A stretch of DNA of 64,000 nt, from contig NC_051098.1 of NCBI RefSeq assembly GCF_901709675.1, positions 12,615,918-12,679,917 of the forward strand. Direction: 5' to 3'. Source of the DNA: Syngnathus acus. Its lineage: Eukaryota; Chordata; Actinopteri; Syngnathiformes; Syngnathidae. Below the pieces are notes generated by a model. The model was given only the letters and a program-made list of their open reading frames with translations, made no database searches and had not been told where the DNA came from. How positions within the stretch are numbered: position 1 is the stretch's first letter; each line of letters starts with the position of its first letter. The position numbers and the translations under genes are program-made. Positions 48,908 through 59,598 of this stretch are shown piece after piece.

Positions 48908-50939
48908 ATGCACATCGTGGACGTTGAGTTGCAAGAATTAAAAACGAATGGGAGCGACGCTCTGGAAAGTTTGGTGAGTAATTGAGCATTTATTTTCCAA
49001 CAAGTAGACCAAATGAACACTTGACTGCACATTCAGTCTCATAACGTCATCGTTTATCCAGCAAGAAGTTGCTAATTGCCGTTTAATAATATTCTCGTTA
49101 GTTGCCCATGAAAGACTTTTCTCTAAAGAATAAACAACTTTATTTTCATAATATTGCAACTTTTATGTCAGTACATTTTCCTGAAAAATGTGTGACTTGT
49201 CATATTATGGTTTTAATCTCGACCCGAATCTCAAATGCTTTTAATCTTATATATGACTAATACAATAAAAATCTATGACCTCATATCATCAAAGTAATGT
49301 GTAACTTCAATATTGTTAATTTAAAAGATTAACTATGATATTAATTAATAGTAAAAATTAAAGATGTCATTTAAAAAATGATGTGAAGTGTAAAATGATC
49401 TTAACTATGTGAGCGCAAAAATGCTTACATTTTGACGTACATCGTGTGTGTGTGTGTTTAATGGCAGGTGACCACAGGTAACGGTGACAATCACCCCAAA
49501 GGATGCGAGGAAACGTCGGGGCTCCTGAGTGCTCAGGTGAGCTGGACACAACAAATAAATAGGAAGTGGTCCAATACATCCAGTGTTCCCCTGCGCTGTG
49601 AAAGTTCACACCAAAAAAAAGGAAGTGCACTGTGAAATTTCACACCAACTGTGCAATAGAGTTGATTTTTATTTATTCTGAAGTGTTTGTGAGACATATG
49701 ATTCACCAGCATGACCCCAAAATGAGCAAGGGGCGGCGCTTTTAAAGGAAGTGTGCTCTGAGTGTGTGTTTGTGTACATTTTGTTTCAGAGGAACGGTTG
49801 CAACGGCGAGACGATGCCTTCAGCAACCGAGGCGATCTCGAGCTCTAAGGTCTGACTTTCTTTTCATACCTGCAAAAATAACAAATCTGGAGCAGTTTCA
49901 ACTTTGAAGCTTCATTTTCCCATCAGTACTCTTAGCTTCAATTGCATGTTATGAAATTGTGATATAGTAAAAAAAAAAAGAAAAAATCTGCTAGTGCAGA
50001 GCAGCATTAAGCTATGTTGAAAGTCAACAATGTTTTGATGTGCTAGCGCGTTTCCTGGTTCTGGATTTGGGAGTCGAGGTCCGATTGGCGTGTGTGCTTT
50101 TTGTCAGGAGAGCGCGGTGCACAGGGTGAAGCGGGAGCTGGGCAAGGTCGTGTGCGGCGGCAAAGTGCGTCTGTGGATGGTCCTTCTCTTGCTCCCCGTC
50201 GTCCTCGTGGCCGTCATTCTCATCTCTCTGTCCCTGTGCTCAGGTAAGGCTCCCAAAGTCAAAACTTTGAACATAGCGCCCCTTTATGAAATCCGAACAA
50301 TAACCGGATGTGGCGCAGTCGTGTACCGGGACCCCGACGACAAGTTCAACCGCTCAACGTTCCGAGTTCCTCGCCTCTTCAACGGCAGCTTCGTTCTGCC
50401 GGGCCTCAACTTCACCGAGGACCTTCTCAGCCTTTCGTCCAATCGGAGGCGAGACCTCACCGGCGACCTGCAAGGCAAGGTGAGAGGCTTCAGATAAAGA
50501 AAATTCTTTTAATGTTGGGACTTGCTTATCTTTAGCGCTAACTCGCTAATATGCTCGGAATGCGATGGTGAGCTACGTGCCTGGGCGTGTCTCAACCTGA
50601 TGTCCTCCTCTCCCCTCAAGCTGTCAAACGTGTACACATCCTCTCCGGCGCTCGGACGCTACTTCTCCAAAGCGGAAATTCACACTCTCCGGTAAGCACG
50701 GCGTCTCCGCTCACCTGTGAGGAATGTGGGGCTCACTCTTCTCCTTCGCCAGGAACGGCTCGGTGATCGCCGAGTACCAGCTGACGTTCTTCATGCCCGA
50801 GGAGCACCAGGAGCAGCTGAAGAACTTCACGCTGAGCCGGAAGATGGTTTACAACGTGCTCCGGCAGTTCCTCTACGCGCAGGACCGCGCCGCTTCCTCG
50901 GCTTTGTACATCGACCCCGTTTCCCTCGAGTTGTCATGA
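48908..50939 (+). CDS. TPA-induced transmembrane protein (C3orf52/TTMP orthologue)
   Basis: Exons 48908-48973, 49468-49536, 49790-49849, 50108-50479, 50621-50691 and 50753-50939; frames agree and give 274 residues. A single-pass type II-like membrane protein: cytoplasmic residues ~1-86 with no signal peptide, a basic stop before the hydrophobic segment LWMVLLLLPVVLVAVILISL at ~87-110, then a luminal/extracellular domain. The match to human C3orf52 is clearest in LSNVYTSSPALGRYF (human LTDVYSTSPSLGRYF) and the C-terminus ALYIDPVSLEL. N-glycosylation sequons NRS, NGS, NFT, NGS and NFT lie outside the membrane. The fold of the conserved part resembles a SEA-type domain. In human the protein sits in the ER and is linked to hair growth with LIPH and LPAR6. 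The region between the membrane segment and the conserved block is about 80 residues, longer than in human (total ~217). Confidence 0.85.
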
Positions 50940-51169
50940 GGTGCGTTGACGCCGTGGTTTGTGCGTCGCAGAAGCACACGTAGTCACGCAAAATCGTCTT
51001 CCGAGGCCAAATTTTTGAGGGGGATGTCATAATATTAGGGACGCCTGCACAACGTCACATGATGAGGCGCTCCCCAGAGTGGTTGCCACAATCACGGGAC
51101 AAATCCAAACCAACAAGTATGACACTCACATGGGCCTTTTCCAGTCTTCCAGTCACCTCACATGTAAGT

Positions 51170-51225
51170 TTGTGGGATTCAAACCTCGATCTCCTGACTG
51201 CGAGGCTGGCCCGCTCACCACTTTA
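51170..51225 (-). repeat. tRNA-like SINE head fragment
   Basis: On the minus strand GTGGTGAGCGGGCCAGCCTC is followed by an imperfect B box GGTTTGAATCCC. No acceptor-stem pairing is evident, so this is a degraded tRNA-derived repeat, not a tRNA gene. Confidence 0.4.
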
Positions 51226-51566
51226 TGTCGTGCTGCTAATTCGAATTACAAAATATGCTGAACAGATTATTGAATGTGAATTAATAGATGGATTGAGGCT
51301 TGTACATACTAGACACTTAATTATTTAATCAGAAAATGCAAAAAGATACACGTGCAAAAATTGTGTGCAAATCTGAGACCGGGGGTCACAAATGTAAGAT
51401 CATTGTCAAACAAAAGAGTATTATTCTTTGCAATGGCAAGTTGTGTGTATGTTTTACATATTTTTATGATATTCAGTGTTGAATATTTGCAAGATGACGG
51501 CATTGAGGAAACTGATTATGATCCCTCTTTTTGTTGTAAAATGGAGGATTGTTGTTTACATTGTGT

Positions 51567-51740
51567 CACCAACTGATTCCCGAGCGCGGCACCGCTGCTG
51601 CTCACTGCTCCCCTCTCCCCCAGGGGATGGATTAAAATCACACGGGGATGGGTTAAATGCAGAGGACAAATTTCACCGCACCCAGGTGTGTGTGTGACGA
51701 TCATTGGGACTTTAATCTTTAATCTTAATCTTAAATCTTG
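51567..51740 (+). repeat. Fish SINE 3' portion
   Basis: Contains CCGAGCGCGGCACCGCTGCT, CAGGGGATGG, GGGTTAAATGCAGAGGACAA and TTTCACCGCACCCAGGTGTG, a run of phrases found as a unit in many teleost genomes, ending in repeated CTTTAATCTT/TTAATC units. The 5' tRNA part is missing or too diverged to see. Confidence 0.6.
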
Positions 51741-52673
51741 CAGTGTTTTCTCTGCTTGAACACTAGAGGGTGCACTTGTTCCTCCCCCCTGCTTTCCTGT
51801 ACAATCTTTGTCGAGTTTGATTATTGCTGTCCTATGATGAATACGGAAGTACACTTCTCGTGATATTTTTAAAAAAAATTATTGGTCCGCATTTTGCGTG
51901 TATTTAAAAAAAAAATCACAAAACTTACATGTAATACATGAGTGCAATGTTTACTGTCCATTGACCAACAGTGTCTGCCCCAAGTAACTTGTTTTCAATA
52001 ATAAAAAAAAAAATTGGATAGGAAAAACGTCCACTTTTTTTTTTTTTAAGTTCCTGTCACCGAATAACAATTGTAATTTAATATGCAAAATGTTTTTCTT
52101 CGTTAGATGGGGTGTCTGTAGATGCTGCCCCGCCCAAAACCTCACCAGCGTGTTTATCAGCGCCACTAACTGGATCAAAGCTGTCCATGCCAAATTGTCG
52201 TGAACAAACATCCTAACACTAATTTGTGTTCATTAATCTTATTACCTCATCGCTACCCAGATCAATCGAGGTTATCCCTAATGCTGACATTAATTAAAGG
52301 CCTAACATGCTGAGTGTGCTTGGCTTTTTCTTGGGCCTTTTTTTTTTTTCTCAGCGCAGTAGACAAAAGGTGATAAGGAAAGGAAGGAAAAGAAGTTTAA
52401 TTCCAAACTTGCAAGTGATGTACAAAAGGAAGGATCACATTTGAGGAATCTCATTTAGGAGGAGAAGAGGTCATCATCTTAAGGCTTCCAAAAACTGTGG
52501 TGAACTTCTAAGAAGTCTTGTTCCCGTTATCCCATTAAAGGGTTATGTCTGCTTTTGGCTCCTGCCAAGATCAAGAAGATTAAGTTCACTCTCACACACA
52601 GCGACTTTTCAGTCGTTGGGCTCGTCGTCCAAAGTCGTCGCTCATTCACATCCCGAGGAGCCTGCCGTCCAGC

Positions 52674-53658
52674 ATGGGCGCCCACGGCTCCAACCTGGAC
52701 GACATCCTGGAGGAGGACATGCACCACTGGTACACCAAGTTCATGAGGGAATCGCCGTCGGGCCTCATCACGCTCTTCGAGCTCAAAACCATGCTGGAGA
52801 TGAACGGCATGACGGAGGAGGCCAGCAGCTACGTGGACCAGGTCTTCTTCACCTTCGACATGGATGGGGTGAGATGATGGAGCCATTTTTGATTTATAGC
52901 GAGGTGGGAGGGCAGCCTGAGCTCACCTGTCGGGCCTTTTTCAGGACGGCTACATCGACTTTGTGGAGTACATCGCCGCCATCAGCCTGCTCCTGAAGGG
53001 AGAAGTCAACCAGAAGCTCAAGTGGTACTTCAAGCTCTTCGACCAGGATGGGAATGGCAAAATTGACAAAGATGAAATGGAGACCATCTTCAAGGTAAGC
53101 TTCTTTTTTTTTTTTTAAATGTTTTAGTCCTCACAGTTTGACGAGTCCAAGAAGCATTAAGGCTTAGCGAAAGCGGGTTTAAGTGAATGAACTCGAAACG
53201 AGGTCTAATCCAGGACTTATTTTTAAACGCACCGAACTAGTCAACACTGTCTCCTACTTGTGCTGTGAGCTGCAAGGAAATCTGTAAAAGTGATTAAACT
53301 CAGAGTTCGAACAGCACCGATGTGGCACTGTGTGGAAGCGAAGCATTCTGAGCGTCCGTGTCTCCCAACAGGCCATTCAGGACATCACGAGGAGCTACGA
53401 AATTCCACCCGAAGAGATCGTCGCGCTCATCTACGAGAAGATTGATGTCAACGGGGAAGGTGAGATCGCAAACAAGTCTCGGCAATCGCATGATATTTCA
53501 GATGCCGTCTTAAATCGCTCCTTGCAGGCGAGCTGACCCTGGAAGAGTTCATCAGCGGCGCACGGGAGCACGCCGACATCATGGAGATGCTCACCAAGAT
53601 GATGGACCTCACACACGTCCTGAAGATCATCGTTATGGGACTACGCAAGAAGTCCTAA
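52674..53658 (+). CDS. guca1c: Guanylate cyclase-activating protein 3 (GCAP3)
   Basis: Calcium-sensing regulator of retinal membrane guanylate cyclase in cone photoreceptors: it activates the cyclase when calcium falls in light. Exons 52674-52868, 52945-53094, 53372-53459 and 53528-53658 give 187 residues, the normal GCAP length. MGAHGS gives an N-terminal myristoylation site (Gly2). EF1 (around [12 protein letters not shown]) lacks calcium ligands, as in all GCAPs. EF2 at 62-73 ([12 protein letters not shown]), EF3 at 98-109 ([12 protein letters not shown]) and EF4 at 140-151 (DVNGEGELTLEE) keep their ligands. The sequence is close to what I recall of zebrafish GCAP3. The intron layout (three introns) is that of the GUCA1 family. 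It lies beside the C3orf52-like gene; both map to human 3q13. No truncation is seen. Confidence 0.95.
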
Positions 53659-54479
53659 TAAGGAGCCAGGTGGGATGCCGCCCACGTTAAAAGCGTGCGG
53701 TGCCCCCTGGTGGAGGGAGGCCCAACTATCATAGGAAGAAGCCTTTTTTTTTTCAAAATCCTGAAAATTCTTCAGGAAAAAGAAAACATGGCGGCACGGA
53801 ACCAAGAACACTGCCAGCTTGCTGGACTGCTTTGCGACAATGTAATCAATAGAGGCCTCAGAAGGTAGGAACCCAGTTGATTTTGAGCAAGGCTCAGGTA
53901 ACTTAGTTTTTTTTTTTTTCCCCCACTGCTCACAATTGACAACGAATCATTTTCAAACTCACGGGGGCATCTGTTGGAACCTTTGTTGATTTGAAGGGTG
54001 TGTGACACAAGATGGCCAAAGTAGTCTAAATTGATTGTACAAAAAAAAAAAAGTCGTGCACAGGCACGAACCATGTTCAGCTTGTCTTCAAATTTTCAGG
54101 TGGCTGAAGTCAAATCTGTAAATGTGCTACTTTCCCCTTGTCTCTAAAATTTGCAGACAAGATTGTCATAGTGGTTTAAGTAAAAAAATAATTCGATATG
54201 GATGTGGGTGACTTGTACAGTATTGTCAGATGGTGGAAGTGTACCTAATGTTGCGGCCGCTGACTGTGACGTTTGTTTGAAATGTCATCGCCTTGCACGG
54301 CAGTGTTGCCTTAATAAGACCGCTCTTCACGCTCCATTTTTGGAATTTCTATTACAGGATGCATGTAAAAGTCTTAAGGTCACAGCCACAAAAGTCAGCC
54401 ATTTTGGCTACCTGAAGCTGGGTCTTTTTTTTGACGGGACAGCAAAACACTCTGAAGAATTCTGAAATCTGTACGAGTG
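53659..54479 (+). other. guca1c: guca1c 3' UTR
   Basis: About 820 bases with no coding exon. A CTCF-like TGCCCCCTGGTGGA lies at 53701-53714. Confidence 0.5.
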
Positions 54480-54485
54480 AATAAA
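54480..54485 (+). terminator. Polyadenylation signal AATAAA (guca1c)
   Basis: Canonical hexamer facing the ndufc2 signal on the other strand. Confidence 0.65.
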
Positions 54486-54523
54486 CATTGACAAAATGAT
54501 GACGGGATTATGTTGTAGTTAAT

Positions 54524-54529
54524 TTTATT
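54524..54529 (-). terminator. Polyadenylation signal AATAAA (ndufc2)
   Basis: TTTATT on the plus strand, 45 bases past the ndufc2 stop codon in its own direction. Confidence 0.65.
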
Positions 54530-54573
54530 GAATTATGTACAGAGTATTGGACAGGTGTGATAGGACAGTCATC

Positions 54574-55410
54574 TCAGCGCACAGGAATGAAAGGCTCCAC
54601 AATCTCAGCAAAAGTCTTCTTTTCTGGTGGGGAAACGAAAACAAAGATGTTGATTATTGCATATAATCTATACAGCATTTATCATAGTCTCCTTAAATTG
54701 CTGCCAAAGCCGTCCAATACCAATCAATAGATGTTCTGTCGACAGCATTTGAACTCACCCTTGGGGGCAAAGTCGTCTGGATGCAGTTTCATGTACTCCC
54801 TCATGTCTCGGTCCAATTTGGCGTGCACGTAATTTTCATATTTTGTCACGTGGTAGCCGATGAACCAGCCGATAGTCGCCATCAGGACCTGACGATGAGC
54901 TCCTGATAACAGATTGGTACGTGAATATTGACATTAACATTCCTTTATTAGTCCCACATGGGTAAATCCCAGCATACAGCAAACAGGTGGAAAATGCCCC
55001 CCCACAAAAAGACCTGCTTCTTAAAATGGCAAAACAATCAACCAGTTAAAAACAAAATTTTATAGCAAATTATACATTAGTAGTAAACATTCTAAGTTCA
55101 AACACAATTTTGGTTGATCAGCATTTAAACTTAGAATACCCCGAATCAATTGCATTTTAAACTAGACATGCAAATGACTTAAAACATACATTAAATGATC
55201 TTACTCGCACAAATTGGTCCATGCAAGTAAGCAGATGAGAAGTGTAAAGGGTTGCAAGCTAACATGCTAACCTGATTTTAGCGGCGGCCGGTGGTTAAGG
55301 CCGTTTTGGAGCATGGCGGTGCACCAGCCCACGCCGGCCAGCCACAAGGAATTCCGGTTGACGATGCCGGGCGGAGGGAGCCCCTTGCCCTCGTCCGGTA
55401 TGAAGCCCAT
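54574..55410 (-). CDS. ndufc2: NADH:ubiquinone oxidoreductase subunit C2 (B14.5b)
   Basis: Accessory subunit in the membrane arm of mitochondrial complex I. Exons in transcript order 55410-55272, 54902-54759 and 54623-54574; phases 1/1 agree and give 110 residues (human 119). It begins MGFIPDEGKGLPPP, the conserved (F)LPDEA-SLPPP block of the family, without the short N-terminal extension of human. One hydrophobic stretch surrounds NSLWLAGVGWCTAMLQNGL and a second surrounds ATIGWFIGYHVTKYENY. The conserved C-terminal part is DREMxxYMKLHPxDF, here DRDMREYMKLHPDDFAPK, ending IVEPFIPVR (human IFEKFHPIR). No presequence is expected for this subunit. An in-frame ATG upstream at 55506 exists but would add residues unlike the family. 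Confidence 0.93.
54935..55060. repeat. Probable interspersed repeat fragment in the ndufc2 intron
   Basis: The phrase CCTTTATTAGTCCCACATGG followed by GGTAAATCCCAG and CAGCATACAGCA resembles a common teleost repeat family. Ends and family are not determined. Confidence 0.35.
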
Positions 55411-55487
55411 GGCCCACCAAATCAAAGAGACGTCCTCTCGTCTTGTGTTGACCTCAGTGATGAGCAGACTCCATCCATTAAGCTTCC

Positions 55488-55518
55488 GTTTTCCGGCGGA
55501 AGTCAAGGTGTGACGTCA
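55488..55518. promoter_or_regulatory. CRE and ETS-type sites in the ndufc2/rab30 intergenic promoter zone
   Basis: A perfect palindromic CRE, TGACGTCA, is at 55511-55518, preceded by a GGCGGAAGT ETS-like site at about 55495-55503. Both are within about 110 bp of the ndufc2 start codon. CRE/ETS pairs are frequent in promoters of mitochondrial genes. Confidence 0.45.
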
Positions 55519-55939
55519 TGTAGTGCCAGGAAAAAAAGTCCGGCCGGGAACAAGGCGTTTGTTTTGATTTATATTTCTTCAAAAAGAATGACACTTGAAA
55601 CAGCATGATTTAATATTGCTGTTTTATTTTCATTCTATTTTTTGTAATCGGATTTTTAACGTTTTTTTAAACACGCAAATTATGTTTTAATGAATAGAAA
55701 AATAAAAATGATTATCATTATCATCGGTAACAATATACTTGTATTTTCTTTATGAAGCACTTTTATATGAAGCACGTTTTCCTTTTTTTTTTTTTTTACA
55801 ATTTAAAAAATGAAGAAGAAATAGATGAGTTTGCAATGCAGTGTTCCGTTAGCGAAGACGTCATTGAAATGCAGTTCTCCTCCTCCTCCTCCTCCTCCTC
55901 CTGCTGCTGCTCCTTCTCGTCGTCCATCAGAAGATACAC

Positions 55940-56079
55940 ACACCGGAGTTGTTCTACTTCACCAGCAAGCCGTGCCCAGTTGTTTGTTCCGTGCGTGCGA
56001 GTGTGGCTGCTTGATGAGGTGACCTATGCATCGCGAGTAGCCGTCAAAAGCGGGGCCATCCCCTGTTTGTTCTTGTGAG
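55940..56079 (+). other. rab30: Candidate rab30 5' non-coding exon
   Basis: Ends at the consensus donor TGTGAG|GTAAGT (56079/56080) after a GC-richer stretch downstream of a CTC/CTG simple repeat (55877-55913). It would splice to TTTGTCTAG at 56871, seven bases before the rab30 ATG. The upstream edge is approximate. Confidence 0.4.
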
Positions 56080-56877
56080 GTAAGTGTCACTCGCGTGTTT
56101 TTCCTCCATCGGGTTTCGTCTTCAGCTCCACAAAGGAAAAGAGCCAAAATGGCCTGGATGAAGCCAAAATGGCTTCACTCGGTGGCTAGCTGCCCATTAG
56201 CCGTCCTCGCCGAAAAATCAAGATAACCGTCCACGTTTGACACTTTTATACCTGGGTCCGTTTGGCTAGGCAAATAGACAAATAGGGACTCAATGAAAAA
56301 ATGAGGCGTAAAAAAATAAAACCCTAAAACTGCTCTGTGTGGTTAATTTTATTAGTGCACCGTTAGTTTCATCTGCTGTCTAATATATTGCGCAACGTTT
56401 GGTCCTTTATAACGGTTATACAGTAGTGCCTTGACATGCGAGTGTGATTCGTTGCGTGACCAAGCTCGTGCCTCAATTCATTCTTTGTGGTTGGGCATTT
56501 GCAAATAAGTTGATTCGCATTTTTTTGTGCTCAGGCTATAGCAATCAAAGCACGGCTCTTGTGGCATCTCGCAAGGAACTACAGAAGAATGGTGATACGC
56601 TGATTGCAGAAAAGTACAATTTTAGAAAGTACGATCGGAAAGCTATTGGCCGGCGCAACTAACGGAGAGAAAGAACATAGAATCAGCATAACAGCAATTA
56701 TTTGCTCGTCACCATCACTTCCCTATTTAAATCGAGAAACGATACCGCATCGAGTCGGTGTGAAATATTATTGCGGCGTGTCACATTGGCGATTGATTTG
56801 CCAATGTGGCTGCAGCTGACTTGGGGATGACATATGTGGTGATGATATTTCCATCTTGTTTGTTTGTCTAGTTGAGC
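56080..56877 (+). other. Probable rab30 5' intron
   Basis: AT-rich, no coding exon recognised. Confidence 0.4.
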
Positions 56878-57958
56878 ATGAGTATGGAGGATTATGACTA
56901 CCTGTTCAAAATCGTTCTGATCGGGAACGCCGGAGTCGGGAAGACATGTCTGGTGCGGCGCTTCACTCAGGTGGGTGTGATTTCAAATGGGGGGGTGGTT
57001 GATGTCATTGATGAGCAATGGCGGGAGCTGGCCTCAACTTGTTCTGCGCTTTTCTCAGGGCCTTTTCCCGCCCGGGCAGGGGGCGACCATCGGGGTGGAC
57101 TTCATGATTAAGACGGTGGAGATTAAGGGGCAGAAGGTGAAGCTGCAGATATGGGACACGGCAGGCCAGGAGAGGTTCCGCTCCATCACTCAGAGTTACT
57201 ACCGCAGTGCCAACGCCCTCATTCTCACCTACGACATCACCTGCGAGGACTCCTTCCGGTGCCTTCCCGAGTGGCTGCGCGAGATCGAGCAGTACGCCAA
57301 CAACCAGGTGGTCACTGTATTAGTCGGTGAGTGCCCTTCTACGTCCAAGAAAAAGAGTAGTTGATAGAAAACAGCGCGGGGGTGGAATTAGAAAGGTTCC
57401 ATAACACTCCTTTTTTTCAGGCCAATAGCAACACAAGATTCATTTTGAGGACACACCGATACTGTGTATCGATACCTCTGCTACTTTGGATATACAATAT
57501 TTCATTCTACAATGACGAAAATAATGACACAAATGATAATTTGCCTGTGAACGGAACAATTTGGCAGAATGAAATTCCGATAACCGATTCATCGCCTGAT
57601 TATTTAAAAAAAATCTGGATAATGAAATCTATTGAACGGAAGCATCCAGTCCACTGTTTAGTTTTGTTTTTTTCAGGGAGGTTTTGAATTTGAATGATGT
57701 TTTTCAGGTAATAAGATCGACCTGTCAGAGAAGCGTGAGGTGGCGCGGCAGCGCGCCGAGGACTTTGCGGAGGCGCAGCGCATGCTGTACCTGGAGACCT
57801 CCGCCAAGGAGTCGGACAACGTGGAGAAGCTCTTCCTGGATTTGGCCTGCCAGCTCATCCGCGAGGCCAAGCGCAACAAGCTGGACGACAACGAGGCCGC
57901 GCCCGCGCCCGGCGAGGGCAAAGCCATCAGCTACCTGAGCTGCTGCAGCCTCAACTAG
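56878..57958 (+). CDS. rab30: Ras-related GTPase Rab-30
   Basis: Small GTPase of the Golgi, needed for Golgi integrity and recruited to autophagosomes around bacteria in mammals. Exons 56878-56970, 57059-57326 and 57708-57958 give 203 residues, the same length as human RAB30. P-loop GNAGVGKT at 16-23, switch I effector Thr in [10 protein letters not shown] (~37-46), WDTAGQE at 63-69 with Gln68, NKID after the second intron, and SAK in ETSAKES. The C-terminus ends CCSLN, with Cys199/Cys200 for double geranylgeranylation. The ATG at 56878 is used; a TTG six bases earlier extends the frame but is not a start. The set ndufc2-rab30-prcp matches human 11q14. Coding GC is much higher than in the flanking introns. 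Confidence 0.96.
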
Positions 57959-59135
57959 CGCGTCGTCACGGCAACCCATCACGCCGCGCGTCTCGGTATT
58001 CACCAGCAGTGTTATTGGCGCTCTGTCGCCGTTTCCGTCGGGGAATGTGCTTTCTTTCCGAATATGTTGCACAATTGTCTCGACCGCGTGGAAAGCCGCT
58101 GCAGCGCTTTGTCCTTTTCCTTCGGCGCCGCGTACCCGTATTCTCAGCGCACGGGTAGAAGTTCCGCTGCTCCTTTTCTACTACTGCGTGACATCTCTGT
58201 AAATGTTGTTTCTTAACATCTAGCGTACTTGTACTACTTTTCAGATGTATGCAAAGATGTCAGACAGTCGTGGAAAAGCGCTACGACAAGTGTGTGACTC
58301 GTCAGCAAAGCGCTTACTCAGCTACGTACGGCTTTCCGGACGTCCTTGCGCCTCGACAAACTGTGAAATATTTTGCCTCCGACTTGCTGCTACCGTTTGG
58401 TTTTAGACAGTGTGAATCAGCATTTTATGCCCTTTTTTAGTTTAGTTTTTTTTGGGGGGGGGGGCGTACTGGCGTTTTGCGCTTCTTTTGCTAACATGGC
58501 CTCCCGTGGTGTCGTTTGTGTCTAGTTTTGTGTTTCATGCGCTTGCCGGCATGTTTTTCTCCACAGCTGCAATGTCGGGCTCATGTATTTATCATAAGTG
58601 TAACGTACTGTATTGCACACACACACATGCCACATAACTGCACACGTCATTGTTTTTCTTTTTACTGTTACAGTTTTTGTTCTTGTACAAATTTAGCACT
58701 TTGCTTTTGATACTTATACTTTTTTTAAAAATTTTATTTGCCGTTACTTATCGTTAATCTATTGGATTGTTGTTAACGCAGTAGGAAAACACTACGGGGA
58801 GATTTCTCTGTATAAAATATACCCTTAAGTACTCTGTACGTATAATATTAAATAATCCAACTAAATATGGTGGTCATGTTTCTCTGTAAATAGTTTTAAG
58901 TTCTCAAAACGTTTAAACCAAGTTCTACCATTATGACCAATGTTAAAAGTAAAAGGTACCCTTAATAATTGTATATGTACATTTAACTTAATGACATTTA
59001 AAAATGAGTATGCATTACTAAAATATTTTTATTCATTGTATTAATCTAAGCATTTTTGTCTGAAATGATGCATTTTGCATTAAATTAAGTATAACTGATT
59101 GAAAGCAAGATAATCAATTATTGTTTTAGTATTCA
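57959..59135 (+). other. rab30: rab30 3' UTR and spacer
   Basis: GC-rich just after the stop, then AT-rich with G and T runs. AATAAA at 59136-59141 is a candidate end. Confidence 0.45.
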
Positions 59136-59141
59136 AATAAA
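59136..59141 (+). terminator. Polyadenylation signal AATAAA (candidate, rab30)
   Basis: Canonical hexamer about 1.2 kb after the rab30 stop codon and before the prcp promoter. Confidence 0.4.
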
Positions 59142-59295
59142 ACTGTCTCTTCACTTCGTCTATGAAGTTGTTAGTCAATTTAGATAAATAAAAAACAAGT
59201 AATTCTAAAGAAATACTGTGCTGTATTTCAACATGTATTTGTAAAATGCCCGCTGGACCGGATTTTGGGAAGCGCAACACTGACGACACGTTAAG

Positions 59296-59315
59296 AACTA
59301 CAACTCCCATGAGCA
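59296..59315 (+). promoter_or_regulatory. ZNF143-like site, candidate prcp promoter
   Basis: AACTACAACTCCCATGAGCA is close to the ZNF143/SBS consensus ACTACAAYTCCCAGCATGC. It lies about 300 bp before the prcp start codon, in a CpG-containing stretch. Confidence 0.45.
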
Positions 59316-59598
59316 CGTTGCGGTTGCTGACTTTTGCAATGTGCTGACGGCTAAGCAAATAATCAATGATGAAATGTGACCCAAATGCAAGATTAGAAAA
59401 CGCCGAGAGGAACTTCACATTTATGCTGAGTAGGTGGTCCCGTGAGAATTACTGTTGCTTTATTTAGAACAACTCGGATGTCTGCTGACTGGCTGACTGC
59501 ACAGATTCACTTCCTTTTCCCTCCTCCTGAGGAGGCTCATCCGGTCTTCTTTCCCCAAAATGTGCTGACGACGGGAGTCTTGACAGCGCTGCAGAAAG

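Larger units (their letters stand above)
50940..52673. other. Intergenic spacer with repeat fragments
   Basis: Probable 3' UTR of the preceding gene followed by AT-rich sequence. Holds a tRNA-like fragment near 51170-51225 and a SINE 3' part at 51567-51740. No coding exon recognised. Confidence 0.5.

Noticed and set aside
51170-51225. tRNA gene
   Set aside because: Only an imperfect B box and part of a D-arm-like stretch are visible, with no stem pairing; better explained as a SINE fragment.
54574-55506. ndufc2 start at the upstream in-frame ATG (55506)
   Set aside because: The 32 extra residues do not resemble the family N-terminus and would overlap the ETS/CRE promoter motifs; MGFIPDEG aligns directly with the family start.
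56872-56877. Possible TTG start for rab30 adding two residues
   Set aside because: An ATG follows six bases later and gives exactly the human length; the TTG lies next to the splice acceptor.
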